Positions 43,804 through 55,364 of a DNA stretch of 64,000 nt are shown in pieces. This stretch comes from Heliopora coerulea (taxonomy: Eukaryota > Cnidaria > Anthozoa > Scleralcyonacea > Helioporidae). The notes under the pieces were generated by a model, which did not search any database, was not told the DNA's origin, and saw nothing but the letters and a program-made list of their open reading frames with translations. Both the position numbers and the translations under genes were made by a program. Each line of letters starts with the position of its first letter. Within the stretch, counting starts at the first letter, position 1. The stretch lies in assembly GCA_030142905.1 (NCBI GenBank), contig JASJOG010000012.1, positions 935,001 through 999,000 on the forward strand. Reading direction: 5' to 3'.

Positions 43804-44734
43804 GCAATCGACCTTCTTGAGTCACGGACATCGACCGAAAGATTTGATCAAAAATTGTTTTTGATATTTGGGCAATGTGTTCTTTGAATAGAATTTTTTA
43901 TGCAAGCAAAGATGATAACTTTAAAATCCCAGGAGAGATCATAGCATGTCTAATCAGTGAGCCAGCGGTGAACGTATGTTGACGTGGTAGGAGGAGATGT
44001 CGTCTTTAGAACGTCGAAACGCTGTTAGTGACGTCTGTATAGAATGACAACGACGTTTAAAAGTTCGACAACGCCCTTAGAATCTGCATGGTAATATGCT
44101 GGAAAGAGTGTTAGATCTTCAAGATCTGCCATATAAGAGAAAAAAATACATATTTTGATCCCTGCTCAGCTGTGATATGAAGCTAGACAAGAAGAAAATC
44201 AGGTTTCTCAAAGTGATTTTAACTAAGTGAGTGGCAAGTGCAGATGATTTTACTCATTGTAGGTATGAGTTCTAAGCATGTTTTTGACATCTAAAATCAT
44301 AGGTGGATCAAGGTAAAGCAAAGTTACAAAATTACAAAAGAATTTTTAATTTGTTGTATCCTGTGAGAACATGGTAGAACCTACAAGACACTTGTTCAAT
44401 TAACTATTACAGTGTTAAACACAATATCCAGATCACAAGAAACAAAGCAGATTAGCAAGGCCTGCAGGTGTTGTATGAAAAGAGAACAATAGTTTCAAAT
44501 TAAGAGGCTGTGTGTCTTGCATTAGGCAAGGCATGTGGTCTCCTTACAAACCTACAAGCATGGGGCCTTGGGTTAATCTGCCATTGTCTAAAATATTTAA
44601 AATAATAATGGAAATGCTGAAGAAAGTTAGATGAGTTACTACAAAACAAACATTTTTTACATACACTCATTGTCAACATTTGAATGTAAAATTAAAAAAG
44701 GTTATTTCTTATTCATTTTCTCTTACCTATAATT
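43804..44734. other. Region between repeat-rich gene and small gene, unit B
   Basis: Equivalent of 20599..21577 and about 56 bp shorter near 44324. No coding exon is recognised. Confidence 0.42.
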
Positions 44735-45007
44735 ATGTCATCAAGAGATGAAATCCTTGAGATGGACTTGGAAGAAGAACTTTTAAACATTCATGACACA
44801 CCTGACCACAATGCCTGGGAGCTGGTGGACCAAGCGTTAACCATCCTGAAAGACAATGCACCTTACCATAAGAAATTAAATTCCGATGGTAGCACTGTAC
44901 AGTCTGATTTAAATGGAAGTGGTTCAACTACCAGCCAGCATTCTGAGAAAGGCAAAGAAGGACTCCTCAAAAGAAAAGGAACCACTGTACATTTTCCTGA
45001 AAAATAA
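44735..45007 (+). CDS. Small acidic protein of unknown function, unit B (90 aa)
   Basis: Starts MSSRDEILEMDLEEELLNIH; compared with unit A it has one extra Glu codon and about ten substitutions, roughly eight of them changing the residue. The frame and the end (KGTTVHFPEK) are kept, and AATAAA motifs follow the stop. Frame preservation despite an indel of exactly three bases supports a coding role. Function is unknown. It lies convergent to the FANCE pseudogene. Confidence 0.58.
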   Translation: MSSRDEILEMDLEEELLNIHDTPDHNAWELVDQALTILKDNAPYHKKLNSDGSTVQSDLNGSGSTTSQHSEKGKEGLLKRKGTTVHFPEK

Positions 45008-46294
45008 AACTTGACCAAATAAATAAATGTAAATAAAGTTGTTTCGAGATAAATAACCCAGTGACCAAGACTTGTCAAGGTTCTTAATTCATGATTCGCA
45101 AATCAAATCACATCTTTCACAAGTGGAATTTTTGAAAATTTGAGTAAAATTATAAATGGGAATTCTCTGATTTTGGTTTGGATTTGATGTTTCGATGCGA
45201 TTGTTTATTGAACATATTCATATTGGGAATTCACCACATTTCTTTGTGGAATTATTATAAACCCAAGTATTGTGTAATTATATCAGCCAATAAACATTCC
45301 AAAGGAAGCAAAATAATGTGAATACTATAATGAATCACCAAAATGATTTGAATTGATTTGAGTTAGATGAGCGGAATAAAGGCTTTATCGATCGTAACAT
45401 TCATGCAAATCCAGAAATATCCTTGACTTATGTGAAATTCTTCTGATTACCTCTTACCACTGTAAAAGAAATCCTTTCATGGCACTTCCTTGCTATGATT
45501 GTGGCAAATACTTCCAAAACTTCTATTGTTCACTAGAAGTTTTGGAAATATGTGATGAGATACTTCTCCCTAGATTATGGAATAACTTAAATGTATCTTG
45601 AGGTGTTTGTTTAAATTCAACAAAGACTGCTGTTGCAGTTATTAGGATGGTAGTATGATTTTTGTAATAGAGCTTTTAATTGCTGAAAAATCATGAACCA
45701 TTTTTCAGTAATTAATTAATTTGAACCCTGCTGATGGTTGGTTAATGGCTTAAATTTAAGGGACTAAGCATCATTTATGACATAAGTCTGTACATTGAAA
45801 AACTCTGGACATCATTGACCACAAGGATGAGGGTTTGTGTTAGGCTTATTGGAAAGGCTCTAACAGGAACTCACAACCTACAACTGCTTCACTTTGTGAA
45901 AATATGATATATTCTGAAATATTCTGCCAATATAAAAGTTTTCCTTGCCATAATTAAACTGACTGATACTTCGCATTATATCCACAGCAGTCACTGCTGT
46001 TACTTGCAAGCTAACATTTGGCTTGATAATTTTGCAGCCTAGTTTACTAGCTGTGCCATGTTGAGCTATGCTGGCATGCTCTGTAAACACTGCATGGTGC
46101 AGCTGGGGTTGATGAAGTTGGAGTGTACCTCTCTCTCTCTCTGTAATCCCTAAAAAGTACCACAACAGGCACCATACCAGAATTGCTAAACAATTTTAGT
46201 TGCCAGTGCAATACACAGTATATTTATAGGTCACTCTAAAAAAGCTCAGACACTTTACCTTCAAAACTGTAGTTTCACTTTTACTTCCAGTTAT
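45008..46294. other. Intergenic region between small gene and FANCE pseudogene, unit B
   Basis: Equivalent of 21848..23132, differing by scattered substitutions and one extra TC unit in the TCTCTC run near 46130. No gene is recognised. Confidence 0.45.
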
Positions 46295-48009
46295 CTACCA
46301 TGAAACTTTTTTCAAGGCAGCTAAAGCAGACTTCTTTAAGAAAGTGTTATTTTCTCCTAACATCTGCTGGAAGGCAGAATGTGATTGTTTTACCATTGGT
46401 CCATATTTACTGATTGTAGTCAACAGTAACTTTGTGAACTTTAAATTACTTGCCAAAGCTAGTGACTGTGATTGTAGGGCAGCAACAAATTTGCCAAAAA
46501 TGCAGTTGTCCAGATCCAGCTTCATGTCAACAACTGCAGCAAATATTGAAATGATGTTATCATTCCAGATTAACCTTGATGATGACTGTTCAAAAGTCAT
46601 TAGAACATTTCCAAGAAAGTATTTCAAAATATCCCTCTCCAAAGTATCTCTTATCAATTTCAGTATTATATCACACTGAGGCCACTGCATCGATTTTGAT
46701 TGAAACATTTTAATCATCACGCCATCTACAAATGGCTTTGGATGTGCTTTTGCAAAGGCTTGAACAGCTGCTAGTAGGTTTCATGATGCTGCTTGCTCCA
46801 AGGTCTGCAATTTTAGTTTGATACAGTAATCAGCAAAAACAAATGTACTTTGAAAGCTACACTCCATGTTTAGTGACAAAAATTGTTCAATTAGTATGAT
46901 TGTGGCTGTTTCTGGAACTTTATCCATTTCCATGAATTGGCAAACCCTGTTAAGATCTTTTGGTACAGGTCCTGAAAAAATGCTGACAAATTCCTGGAAG
47001 CACTTTCTCTCAAATTCTTTAGAGGATTTCAAGTACTTTTTGAAATGGATAACTTTATCTGAAATGCAGTTGCTTACTGGTATGACTTCCTCCATAGCCA
47101 CCATTTCTGTAATGTCTGGCTGGTTAGATAAGTCAGGAGGGGTGGGCAGTTCGAACAAGCGTGTATCAAAGGATGTCTTCGGAATGTCATCCGGAATTTC
47201 AATAACTTCTTTGTCATCTAAAAAATCTTTCTTGGTTTCAACGTGCATGTCAGTATCCATTTCTTCTGGGATGACTGGTAGAATTTGTTCATTCAAGTTG
47301 GTATCTGCTCCGTCATCCTTGCAGTCACTGCAGCTTCCTGTAAGCCGAATATTACTAGCCAGCAAGGAGCTCCCAGGAAAGTTTACTCGCCTTAAGGATG
47401 TGCATAAATTCTCTAATATTGGGATAGACGTATTCATAGAAACAGCCCAGTCCGGAATTTCTGTGTCCTTGGCGAGACTTTCTAGCCATTCAACACTGTG
47501 GTTCTGTATTTTGGGATTGGTGCATTCTCTGGTATCCTCAAGGCCTTCTGGACTTTGCTCCGTTTCTAACCGCGTTCGATTAACCTTCGTTTGAAGAACG
47601 TTTGTCAGAACTTTGAACCATGTGCAGGAATTCCTTGGTGGTAGCTTCGATAACATGGCCAGAAAGACTTCAATATCGTCCTTGGGTATGCTTTCTGAAT
47701 GAAAAACGATAAACGACAGCAAGTTCCTTTGTAGGTTTAAAGTAAGGCACGCAAACTTCGGTCGAAAGGACACCTCTGCGTTGAAAACTACTGGAAATGA
47801 CAAAGGGCTCGCATGAGGTCTGGCCAGTGTGGAGAAATGTGTCCTTTTCGCGGGGAATACGCTCTGTCACGTAGCCATTTCGTTCCAAGAGGTACAGCTT
47901 GTGATTCTGCTACATTTAGAGCAGCGAACAAACCACGCCATTCTTGTGGAAAGGAAGAAATGAGCTCTTGAAAACATGCTGCACTTGGAAAGTCTACCCA
48001 GGTGTCCAT
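46295..48009 (-). pseudogene. FANCE: FANCE pseudogene, unit B
   Basis: It aligns along its full length with the intact copy. Near 47803 four bases are deleted (AAAGTGAGGGCTC in A, AAAGGGCTC here), shifting the frame after about 68 codons. At about 46779..46781 a TGA replaces the CAA codon of unit A within AAS-QNLLAAV, cutting off the last ~160 residues, including the conserved C-terminus. The rest stays largely readable (IPEEMDTDMHVETK, NNTFLKKSALAALKK), so decay is recent. The final codon before the stop is TGG instead of AGG. Confidence 0.84.
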
Positions 48010-48754
48010 TTTTAACGTGGTTTTGTGGTGTAAAATTCAAACACGTCCCGCGCGTAAAACCCGCGGGTGTCAATAGGGAACAGTAAAACTTTGGCGGAGA
48101 TTACTAAGTGGGGCTACTGCCTATCAATATATTAAAATTTCAGTCTCTAGATAGTAATTTTTAGCATTCTCTTGATCGGAAACGGGCCATTCTTTGACTT
48201 AACTCGAGAATGAGCTGATGAGAACAGCTACAAGCCCATGATAGGTGCTACTTGCATTATGGGTATAGCGACCCCTAGGGGAACTAAATTTACGTTACCG
48301 ATAAATGAGGTACATTAATCCCCAATTTTTCTAGTGATCCACCCAAGACTGAACTATTAATGTTGTCAGTAAATGTTAAGGGTCTGTATTAGGTCCCGAT
48401 TAGGGTGATGGTTAGGATTAAGATTTAGTGTACAGTTTAGGTTAGAATAAGTTTCAGTTTGCCGTAGGGGGTCATTAATGCCTCACAGGACCATTCATCA
48501 CTGTGGATAAGTACCTTAGGTCACTTAACCCGGCCAGCGGACACCAGCACTTCACAATTGGGTGTTCTCATTCGTGAAAGTTTTATAACGATTCTATGTT
48601 CGATCCTTCCCGTTGAGTTTATTTTCACCCGGGTCTTTCTGGTCAGTTCTCTGCCGTCTCATGTCTCCGGTTTTCAATATCCTTCAGGCCTTGTTTATTA
48701 GCCATGCCTGGAGTAGCCAAGCAGTACAAGTGCTAGGCCTACCGTGCACTTTTA
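48010..48754. other. Upstream region of FANCE pseudogene, unit B
   Basis: Equivalent of 24852..25633, slightly shortened near the start (about 20 bases missing after GGGAACAGTAAA). No gene is seen. Confidence 0.42.
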
Positions 48755-48961
48755 GGGCCCATTTACACGATAAGTTTGTGGTAGGCAATTGTTCATCCTG
48801 GATTACGTAATGTTATCACGAGGGCACAATTCCTGCTTTCGATTCGCCGACTAATGTAGCAATACGTCCGCAAGTCGCAAGAAGACTCCACATTATCGGA
48901 TGCGTCATTCAAAACGAACAATTGTCAGCGACAATAGAATCGTGCAGTCTGTAGATGGACA
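48755..48961. mobile_element. Spacer MITE 1, unit B
   Basis: Homologue of 25634..25840, left end GGGCCCATTTACACGATAAG. Edges are approximate. Confidence 0.53.
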
Positions 48962-49536
48962 TTAGCAGTTAAAACGTTTTAGACGGTAACTAGTAATGAT
49001 TTTGAAACGTCATTGTTGCCATAGCTTTAAGTCATTTTCGGAAGATTGTAAAATGTTTCTAAACGACTGAAAAGGTTAAAAGTAATCAGTTTTACTGTGA
49101 AAGCCGCGATGCAGAAGGCAGGAGTATCAGCAAATGTCATATAGAACCGATCGATATCGATAAAACATCATTGTCTGTAAATGTGATACTACGGAACCAA
49201 TGTTGCATTAATCAGCTCTGTGTCAAATTCAAAGACGCTGATTAAACATTAATTTTGTTTGTTTCCATCATGAATTACTGATGGGTTTTTAGAATAACCT
49301 TTAAGCGCAACCAGGGTTGCCATGCGATGGTACAGGACTACAAGAAGAATTAAACAAAACAGGCCGGTTTAAGAAAAATCAACAATATGTTTTTACTGAT
49401 TTCTTATGTTGACCTATCAACAAAGCGTCTACTTAAAATAGTCGGTTGGGCCATTATACTTGTTACCAGAAACAAGGATTCGATTTTTGTAATATTTGGT
49501 GTACAAGACTCGCTCGACGTTGATCTGGAGTTTATT

Positions 49537-50189
49537 GGGGTCTATTGACACGATTGTCTTCCACGATTGTTAGTTTTGATGTATCCGGTTAATTGTGGGG
49601 TATGAAATGTTGTATCGAGGGCATAACTTCTGCTTTCGATTCTCTGACTCAGCGGCGTAGCTAGACCCGAGCCCACCCGGGCGTTGGCTACGGACATGGG
49701 CGTTTCCCAAAACGTATTTGGCATATTCAACCGAAAAATACAAATTTTGAATAATTTGATATCAGCCCTTTATGTTTGATCCACGAATGAAATTTATTTG
49801 CGAAACTTTTTCTCCCACGCTAAAAATTCGCGCAATTTGTTCTCATCAATGAGATATCGCGTGGTTTTAAAAGTAATTTGGAAGATCTGTACGAGTTTAA
49901 CGCCAGTTGAAGCCTTCGAATTCAGCTCGGCGCCGCAGCCTAAAAAACGAGAATAGCGCCCTCATAATCCAAGAAATAGTCTTTCAGAGACCCAAGAATT
50001 TAAACGTTTTCCGGGGGGATGTCCCAGACCCCCCTAATTAGATTGCTTCCCAGGCCCGGGCATCACAGATTCTCGGGCCACGCCACTGCGCTGACTAATG
50101 TCGCAACAAGTCCGGCAGACTCAAGTGAGTTGATGAGATACATCAGAACGACCAATCGCATACAACAATCGTATAGTGTAAGTGGGCCC
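49537..50189. mobile_element. Spacer MITE 2 with nested hAT-like MITE, unit B
   Basis: Homologue of 26417..27930 without the Harbinger-like element. The hAT-like insert separates its halves. The sequence GCGCTGACTAATGTCG marks the site where unit A has the Harbinger-like insert. Confidence 0.58.
49650..50088. mobile_element. hAT-like MITE inside spacer MITE 2, unit B
   Basis: Starts CAGCGGCGTAGCTAG and ends GGCCACGCCACTG, with the same CTCTGACT/CGCTGACT flanks as in A. Confidence 0.75.
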
Positions 50190-50393
50190 TTAACCCATTC
50201 AGGGCAGGATCAGCGACAAATTATTTTACTCTGGCGGCTGATGCCAGACAATTTTACTCGTCAAGGGGAGACTTTCTGCCGGGAAAAGAAATAAAAGAGA
50301 GACAATTTGATGTCCAGTGGGAAAAAAACAAAATTCGGTCATTCCACCCTAGATGTCAGCCCTGATCTCCTCTTGTGCGCTATGGCTTCTTAA

Positions 50394-50586
50394 GGCCTGT
50401 CCACTCGATACGATTGTCGTATACCATTCTTCACTTTGGCGTATGCAATAATATCATAAAAGTACAATTCCTGCTTGGTATTTGCTCGTGAATGTTCCAA
50501 TTGGTCCTGAAGATTCTTATGACTGAATCGGATACATTAAAATGAACAATCGTATACGACAGTCGTATCGTGTTAATGGTCCTTTT
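50394..50586. mobile_element. Spacer MITE 3, unit B
   Basis: Well-paired ends: CTCGATACGATTGTCGTATA on the left and ATACGACAGTCGTATCG on the right. Length about 193 bp, no coding. Confidence 0.65.
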
Positions 50587-50911
50587 CCATTCATTGTTTG
50601 GAAGGGCCAATAAGCTGTTATTTGCAAACAATAACCACTTAGGATCAGGGCAAGGGCAGGTCAGCGAGCGCCACAAAAACTTCCATCCATGTCACTCGGT
50701 TATCACGGCGATCGCTTTTTGTGTCTTTGCTCAACTAGTGTTTGATCTGCTACATCACGGACAATACTTGTATCGTAGTTTTTCAACATCTCTATTTGTC
50801 TACTATTTTGCCTGCGAACAGCACGTGACGAACAGGTAAGCTGTGACGTACAAAAGTTTGGTATAACATTAACTAAACACAACATCGCTCTCTCCACGCA
50901 ACACATCGTAC
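50587..50911 (+). other. Upstream region of STELLO-like gene, unit C
   Basis: Same sequence as 28328..28658 and the likely promoter and 5' UTR of the unit C gene. No certain core promoter motif is seen. Confidence 0.4.
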
Positions 50912-51312
50912 ATGTTATCGACGAAAGTGCCAAAGTTTCGAAAAGATATGATTGGTGAACTGAATAGAACTCACGCGAAATGGATTCTTTCTTTTATTGT
51001 CATTGTAACCGTTATTCATACCTGGATGCCGAAGCGAAATGTCAGAAAAAGGCACCCTCGCTGCTCCGATTTGACAACCGGCAGGGACACTTCAACCGAC
51101 TGGAAAGGCGGAGAAAGGGAGCGAAAATTAACAGCAGGAGTTGACTGGTCGAAAATCGAGAAGAGAAAGCCGCCACCTGCCAGAGAAATGCACGACAAAT
51201 GGATTGTTGTAACGACGATAGCTCATCCAACTGACCAGGTTAAGAAGCTGTCAAAGATTACAGGTTGGAGGCTTATTGTTGTGGCTGATACAAAAACGCC
51301 AAAAAATTGGAA
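50912..51312 (+). CDS. STELLO-like (DUF288) protein, unit C, exon 1
   Basis: Same 401-base exon as in unit B. A few residues differ: KVPKFRKDM for KVPRFRKDM, MPKRNV for MPWRNV, KRHPRC for KRHIRC, and GRD for SGD. The membrane anchor (WILSFIVIVTVIHTW) and the DUF288 start (KWIVVTTIAHPTDQV) are unchanged. Ends at GTAAGT. Confidence 0.84.
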
Positions 51313-52868
51313 GTAAGTAAAAATAAGTTTGGCTTCCTTCGCGCTAAACTGAATGCCCCTGCAGTAATACTAATCTAACAACCACATAACCAAACTTTCG
51401 TTGCCTACGTGGCTAAATATTCAATAACAAACCTTCCGGCTCCGTCAGGATTGATTAGGATAACTTTAAATTACCCATTAATTACTGTCCCATTCTTTTA
51501 TAAATCCCAGTACTGCTGAGAGTGGGGGTGGGGGTAATAGGGTCAAATTGACTTCGGGCCCAGAAGAAATAAGGGGACCTGGAAGAAATCAAGGGGCCCG
51601 GGTTGGGCAGCAAAAGTTAACGAATACAAAGTTTCATTCTGCCCAATAGTTAGTGAGGCTAGTCAAATAAAATTTCGACTGGAGTGGGATTCCAGCTTCT
51701 CTCCCCCCGGTGCCCGCAGCTGCTCTCGGTGGCACTGATAAATCCTAACACGTAACAACCTCATTCCCAGGATATTTTGGCACCTCACGGAGGGGAGGCC
51801 GGGGATGTGTCATGTCACTGGCAGAAATCAATTCACCTCGAGGGAAATTTATTTATCTCAATTCGGGGGTTAAGAATTTTCTCCTTCTTTAAACTTTGCC
51901 GCTTATTCGATCAGATATTAAGATATTCACGAGACAATAATCGACTTCAGTTGAATTTTGGCAGCTAGCGGCTTTTTGAATGAATCATAGATGAACGATC
52001 GTGAAGCTTTTACCTCAGAAAAACTATTTCTGAGCCTCAATCGGGGATCAAACCTGCAAGCTTCTGATGACCGGTGAGACACTACCAAGACTAAGATGGC
52101 GACCTAAGGTACAAGTTTGACATATGTGTGACCAAAGCGGCAGCCACAATATGTCAATAATGTTATTAATGCGATATGTTATTAATATTAATAAAGCGTC
52201 TCTAGAGTCCAGAAAAGGCAACGTCAACAACTCTTCTTGTGAACTCGTGATCTCTTACCCCCGATTCTCGTGACGCCTTGAACCGGGGGTGTTCAATGAC
52301 AAGATTTAAATTATTGTTCTGTCAGCAACACCTTCGGTCCCCCGTATGTAGTTTTATACAAACTTTTCGTCGTGAAAAACCCGAGCTTGTAATCCGTGAT
52401 CTTCACGACGTTTTGGAATGTTTCTGGAGCAATATTAGCGCAATAAAGATATCGGTAATGTTTAATTAACGAATGACAACTTCTAAAAATAGGAAGTTGA
52501 CCCCCAAGGGCAGCAGAAAGGTGAAAATTTAAATAACATTGAGCGCCGTGCTTTTGCTCCAGAATTCTTTTTTAAATCGGCGTATCAGTTTTCTATCCTG
52601 CATGCAAAGAATTTTACCCATTGTCATTCACCTTGCCAGGATAGAGATAATGAAAAAAAGATGTCGGTTACCGAACAATTTTTCCAAATTGAATTAGATT
52701 GAACTGGTTATTCAAATTCGTAATGAAACATCACCGTTGCCAAAGTAACCATTAATTCGTCATTTCACAATCTCAAATTTATGTTCCATTTTTCCAAATC
52801 TTAATTTTGCATTTTCGATGAATCTGTGCGGAGCCAACTTAAAGAAGAAAATAAGGACCCACCCTTGA
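51313..52868. other. Intron sequence of unit C, mostly unrelated to A and B
   Basis: The first ~140 bases match A and B. From about 51456 the sequence is different, GC-richer at first (AGAGTGGGGGTGGGGG) and then AT-rich, with no Crypton-like, DIRS-like or hairpin sequence. Apart from a degenerate SINE head at 52032..52093 I recognise nothing. Confidence 0.55.
52032..52093 (-). repeat. Degenerate tRNA-like SINE head, minus strand
   Basis: The reverse complement reads AGTCTTGGTAG then TGTCTCACCGGTCATCAGAA and a decayed B box (AGGTTTGATCCCC). It matches the tRNA-like heads at 12704 and 36881 with about 15 bases of the D arm deleted. It shows that this sequence is a dispersed repeat. Confidence 0.7.
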
Positions 52869-53523
52869 GGGACTATTCCGGGATAATGGGGTGTTTCCGT
52901 GGAGGGGAGCTAGCCCCCTAGGTAGGACCAGCCCTGGTAAGAGGGCTTTTACGTGGGAACTTTCTGGCCCTTTAAGCAGGCCTGGATATAGCACTCATGA
53001 GTCATAGCAGGGGCAACCTTTTTCAGTAAGGTTTACATGGAAAATTTCCAGCCCTCCTAGACGAGATCTCGGGTAGTCAGAAGCGAGATTTCGCTTTGGA
53101 GCGTTGGCCCTCCTCTCAATTGAACGAAAACAAATTTTACAAGGGATTTCACAATGAGGCAGGCAGATCTCGGCAAAAAAGGCCAGCTCTAGTAGGAAGA
53201 TTGGCTTGCTTCCATACAAACACCACTTAAGAATGCCTGAAATGATGGGCTATCGCTTTCTTAGTAACGGAGTATTCCGATTTTCGGCTCAGGGTAGCAA
53301 AAGAGCTGGAATGGCTTGTTTATAGGCTAGGAACGTTTTAAAATATTGGGATCGACATCAACACACTCAACTGCACACGACCGTTATTCGACAGGAGCTT
53401 TCACGTCTGCAGAAAAAAATTCTAATACATGTAATAAAAGTCCGAAGAGATGGAGTTACAGACACTAGTCTCGAACACCTATTTCACACGGTGAACAGCG
53501 GAGTTGATAAACGCGAGTTAAAC
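52869..53523. repeat. Unclassified repeat shared with unit A, plus flank, unit C
   Basis: From CGGGATAATGGGGTG onward it matches 11880..12518 of A. Short TTTACATGG-like words recur. No coding function is recognised. Confidence 0.48.
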
Positions 53524-53858
53524 CTAGTTTATAAGCTGTGCTGTGGGAAGCCGTGCGGCAGCACTGGCACAGCTCGGCTCAGCTTATAGACTGAGTAGTT
53601 TGCCTGTGCCCTACGCCTTTCAAGACAGAGTTGCACAGCTCAAGTTTTGCTTATAAACCGGGTTGAAGTGAGTTGTGCCGTGCCGACACATGCGCTGCTC
53701 TGCCTGTTCAGGAACACAGGTTTGGCGTTCTTCCTTGTACTTGTGGGAAATTACAGAGGGCAGCATGGCACGGCACGGCTTTGTGAACCCAGGCTGTACC
53801 AAACCGAACTAATAAAATATCCCAGCACGGCTGAGAACGGCATGGCTTAATAAACTAG
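53524..53858. mobile_element. MITE with CTAGTTTAT ends, unit C, without SINE
   Basis: Same MITE as 12519..13024 but 335 bp, because the ~170-bp SINE-like block is absent (AAACCGGGTTGAAG is uninterrupted). Confidence 0.64.
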
Positions 53859-54324
53859 CCCTTACAGCGCATTAGAATCCAGGTCACAACCATTGATCTC
53901 TAGAGAAGACTGGATCGAGTATCCCATGTTCAGAAAATGAAGCCGGAAGTGGATTGCGGCGGCCATTGCTAAGGGACCAACTATGCGACTTCTGTATGGT
54001 CCGTCTAGGGTTTCTGTTGATAAAGCTGTCTTTCGGCCTACGAAGTGGTTCCATTTTGCCATATAGAGTATCAGGAAATATTTTTGAAAGCGCTGGGCAA
54101 AAAGATTTAGAACGACTTTTGGTCCCTTAGTAATGGTGCGGATCAAATTTCGCTGGTTTCATTTTTTGGGCCTTTCGAACAATAGGATGCTCGATCCGGT
54201 CTTCCCAAGAGATCAGTGGTCACGACCGTAAAGCTCGTTTCAATTTCTGAATATCTCAGTATCTCTTCTTTTGGTATTAAGTACTCCTTGTGATCTTTCA
54301 TTCACTCAATCTTTCATATTTTAG
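53859..54324 (+). other. 3' part of STELLO-like intron, unit C
   Basis: Homologue of 13025..13487, ending in the acceptor TTTCATATTTTAG. No coding function is recognised. Confidence 0.5.
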
Positions 54325-55345
54325 TTATCCAAACGTGGTATTCCTGAGCGTGGAAAAGCAAAATCAGTTAGGCTACAGAACAGCTACGGTTCTACCTTTC
54401 CACAGTTACTCCCGCAAAACCATCGGCTACTTGTACGCCATCCAGCACGGCGCTAAGATCATTTACGAAACCGACGACGACAACTGTCCTTACGATGGTA
54501 AAATCGAGTTCCACCAGAAAGACGTGGGCGAGTTCTTTGTTTATAAAAGTGACCGGCCATTGATAAACCCGTATGAACATTTTGGTCAAAGTACCATATG
54601 GCCTAGGGGGTATCCCCTGGAGAAGGTAGGCGATCCGCCCCAACACACCTTCGTACGATGCAAGAACGTGAGACCGCTGATCCAACAAGGAGTGGTCAAC
54701 GGCGACCCCGACGTGGACGCTGTATTCCGTTTAACTAGAAAAGACACCGGGGTTAAACTAGACGTGGAATTTGACTCGAGGGCGCCACCGGTTTTAATAC
54801 CTCCAGGAAGTTACACCCCGTTTAATTCTCAGAACACGTTGTTTCTGTATGACGCTTTCTGGGGACTGATGATGCCACCTGGGCCAGCGATGAGAGTAAC
54901 CGATATTTGGCGGGCTTATTACGATAAGCGACTGCTGGAAGAAATTGACGGTTATCTGGCTTTCTTCGGCCCGAATGCTTACCAAGAAAGGAACTCGCAT
55001 AGTTACCTTGCAGACTTTATCGACGAACAAGCACTTTATCAAGACGCCGGCCGCTTTGTGGCGTTCTTGAAGCAATGGAACTCCAACAAGGGGGACTTCT
55101 TCAACCGTATCCTGGAATTGGCAGTTGATTTGGTCCACGAAAAATTCCTGAAACCCATCGATGCGGATGTCATGGAAGCGTGGCTTACTGATCTGTATAG
55201 TTTAGGGTATGCTATACCAACATTGAGAAAAGCTACCAAACCGTGTTCCCAAGTAATCCAAGATTTAGGAGTCAAAACTTATGACGAGAAACCGTCTTCC
55301 CACATTCGCTTAGGTAAAACGCTTAAGAATATAATGGCACAGTAA
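54325..55345 (+). CDS. STELLO-like (DUF288) protein, unit C, exon 2
   Basis: Joined to 50912..51312 across a 3,012-bp intron it gives 473 codons. It is nearly identical to unit B in exon 2 (F for Y in GEFFVYK, R for K in FDSRAPP, G for A in FFGPNAY, and a changed end, RLGKTLKNIMAQ). It keeps TDDDN. B and C share residues that differ from A (AVFRLTRK, YTPFN, DAGRF). This and the unit B gene are the only fully open STELLO-like copies in the window. Confidence 0.84.
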
Positions 55346-55364
55346 AGTCATCAAGAACTACATA

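Larger units (their letters stand above)
28993..51246. repeat. Segmental duplication unit B
   Basis: Second tandem unit, about 22.3 kb, taken from the point equivalent to base 1. The true duplication breakpoint is unknown, because the homology runs on through the spacer on both sides. The STELLO-like gene is open; the repeat-rich gene and FANCE are broken. It lacks 650 bp found in A (19403..20052), most of the 3' end of the repeat-rich gene, and the BEL-like gag fragment of A. Confidence 0.9.
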
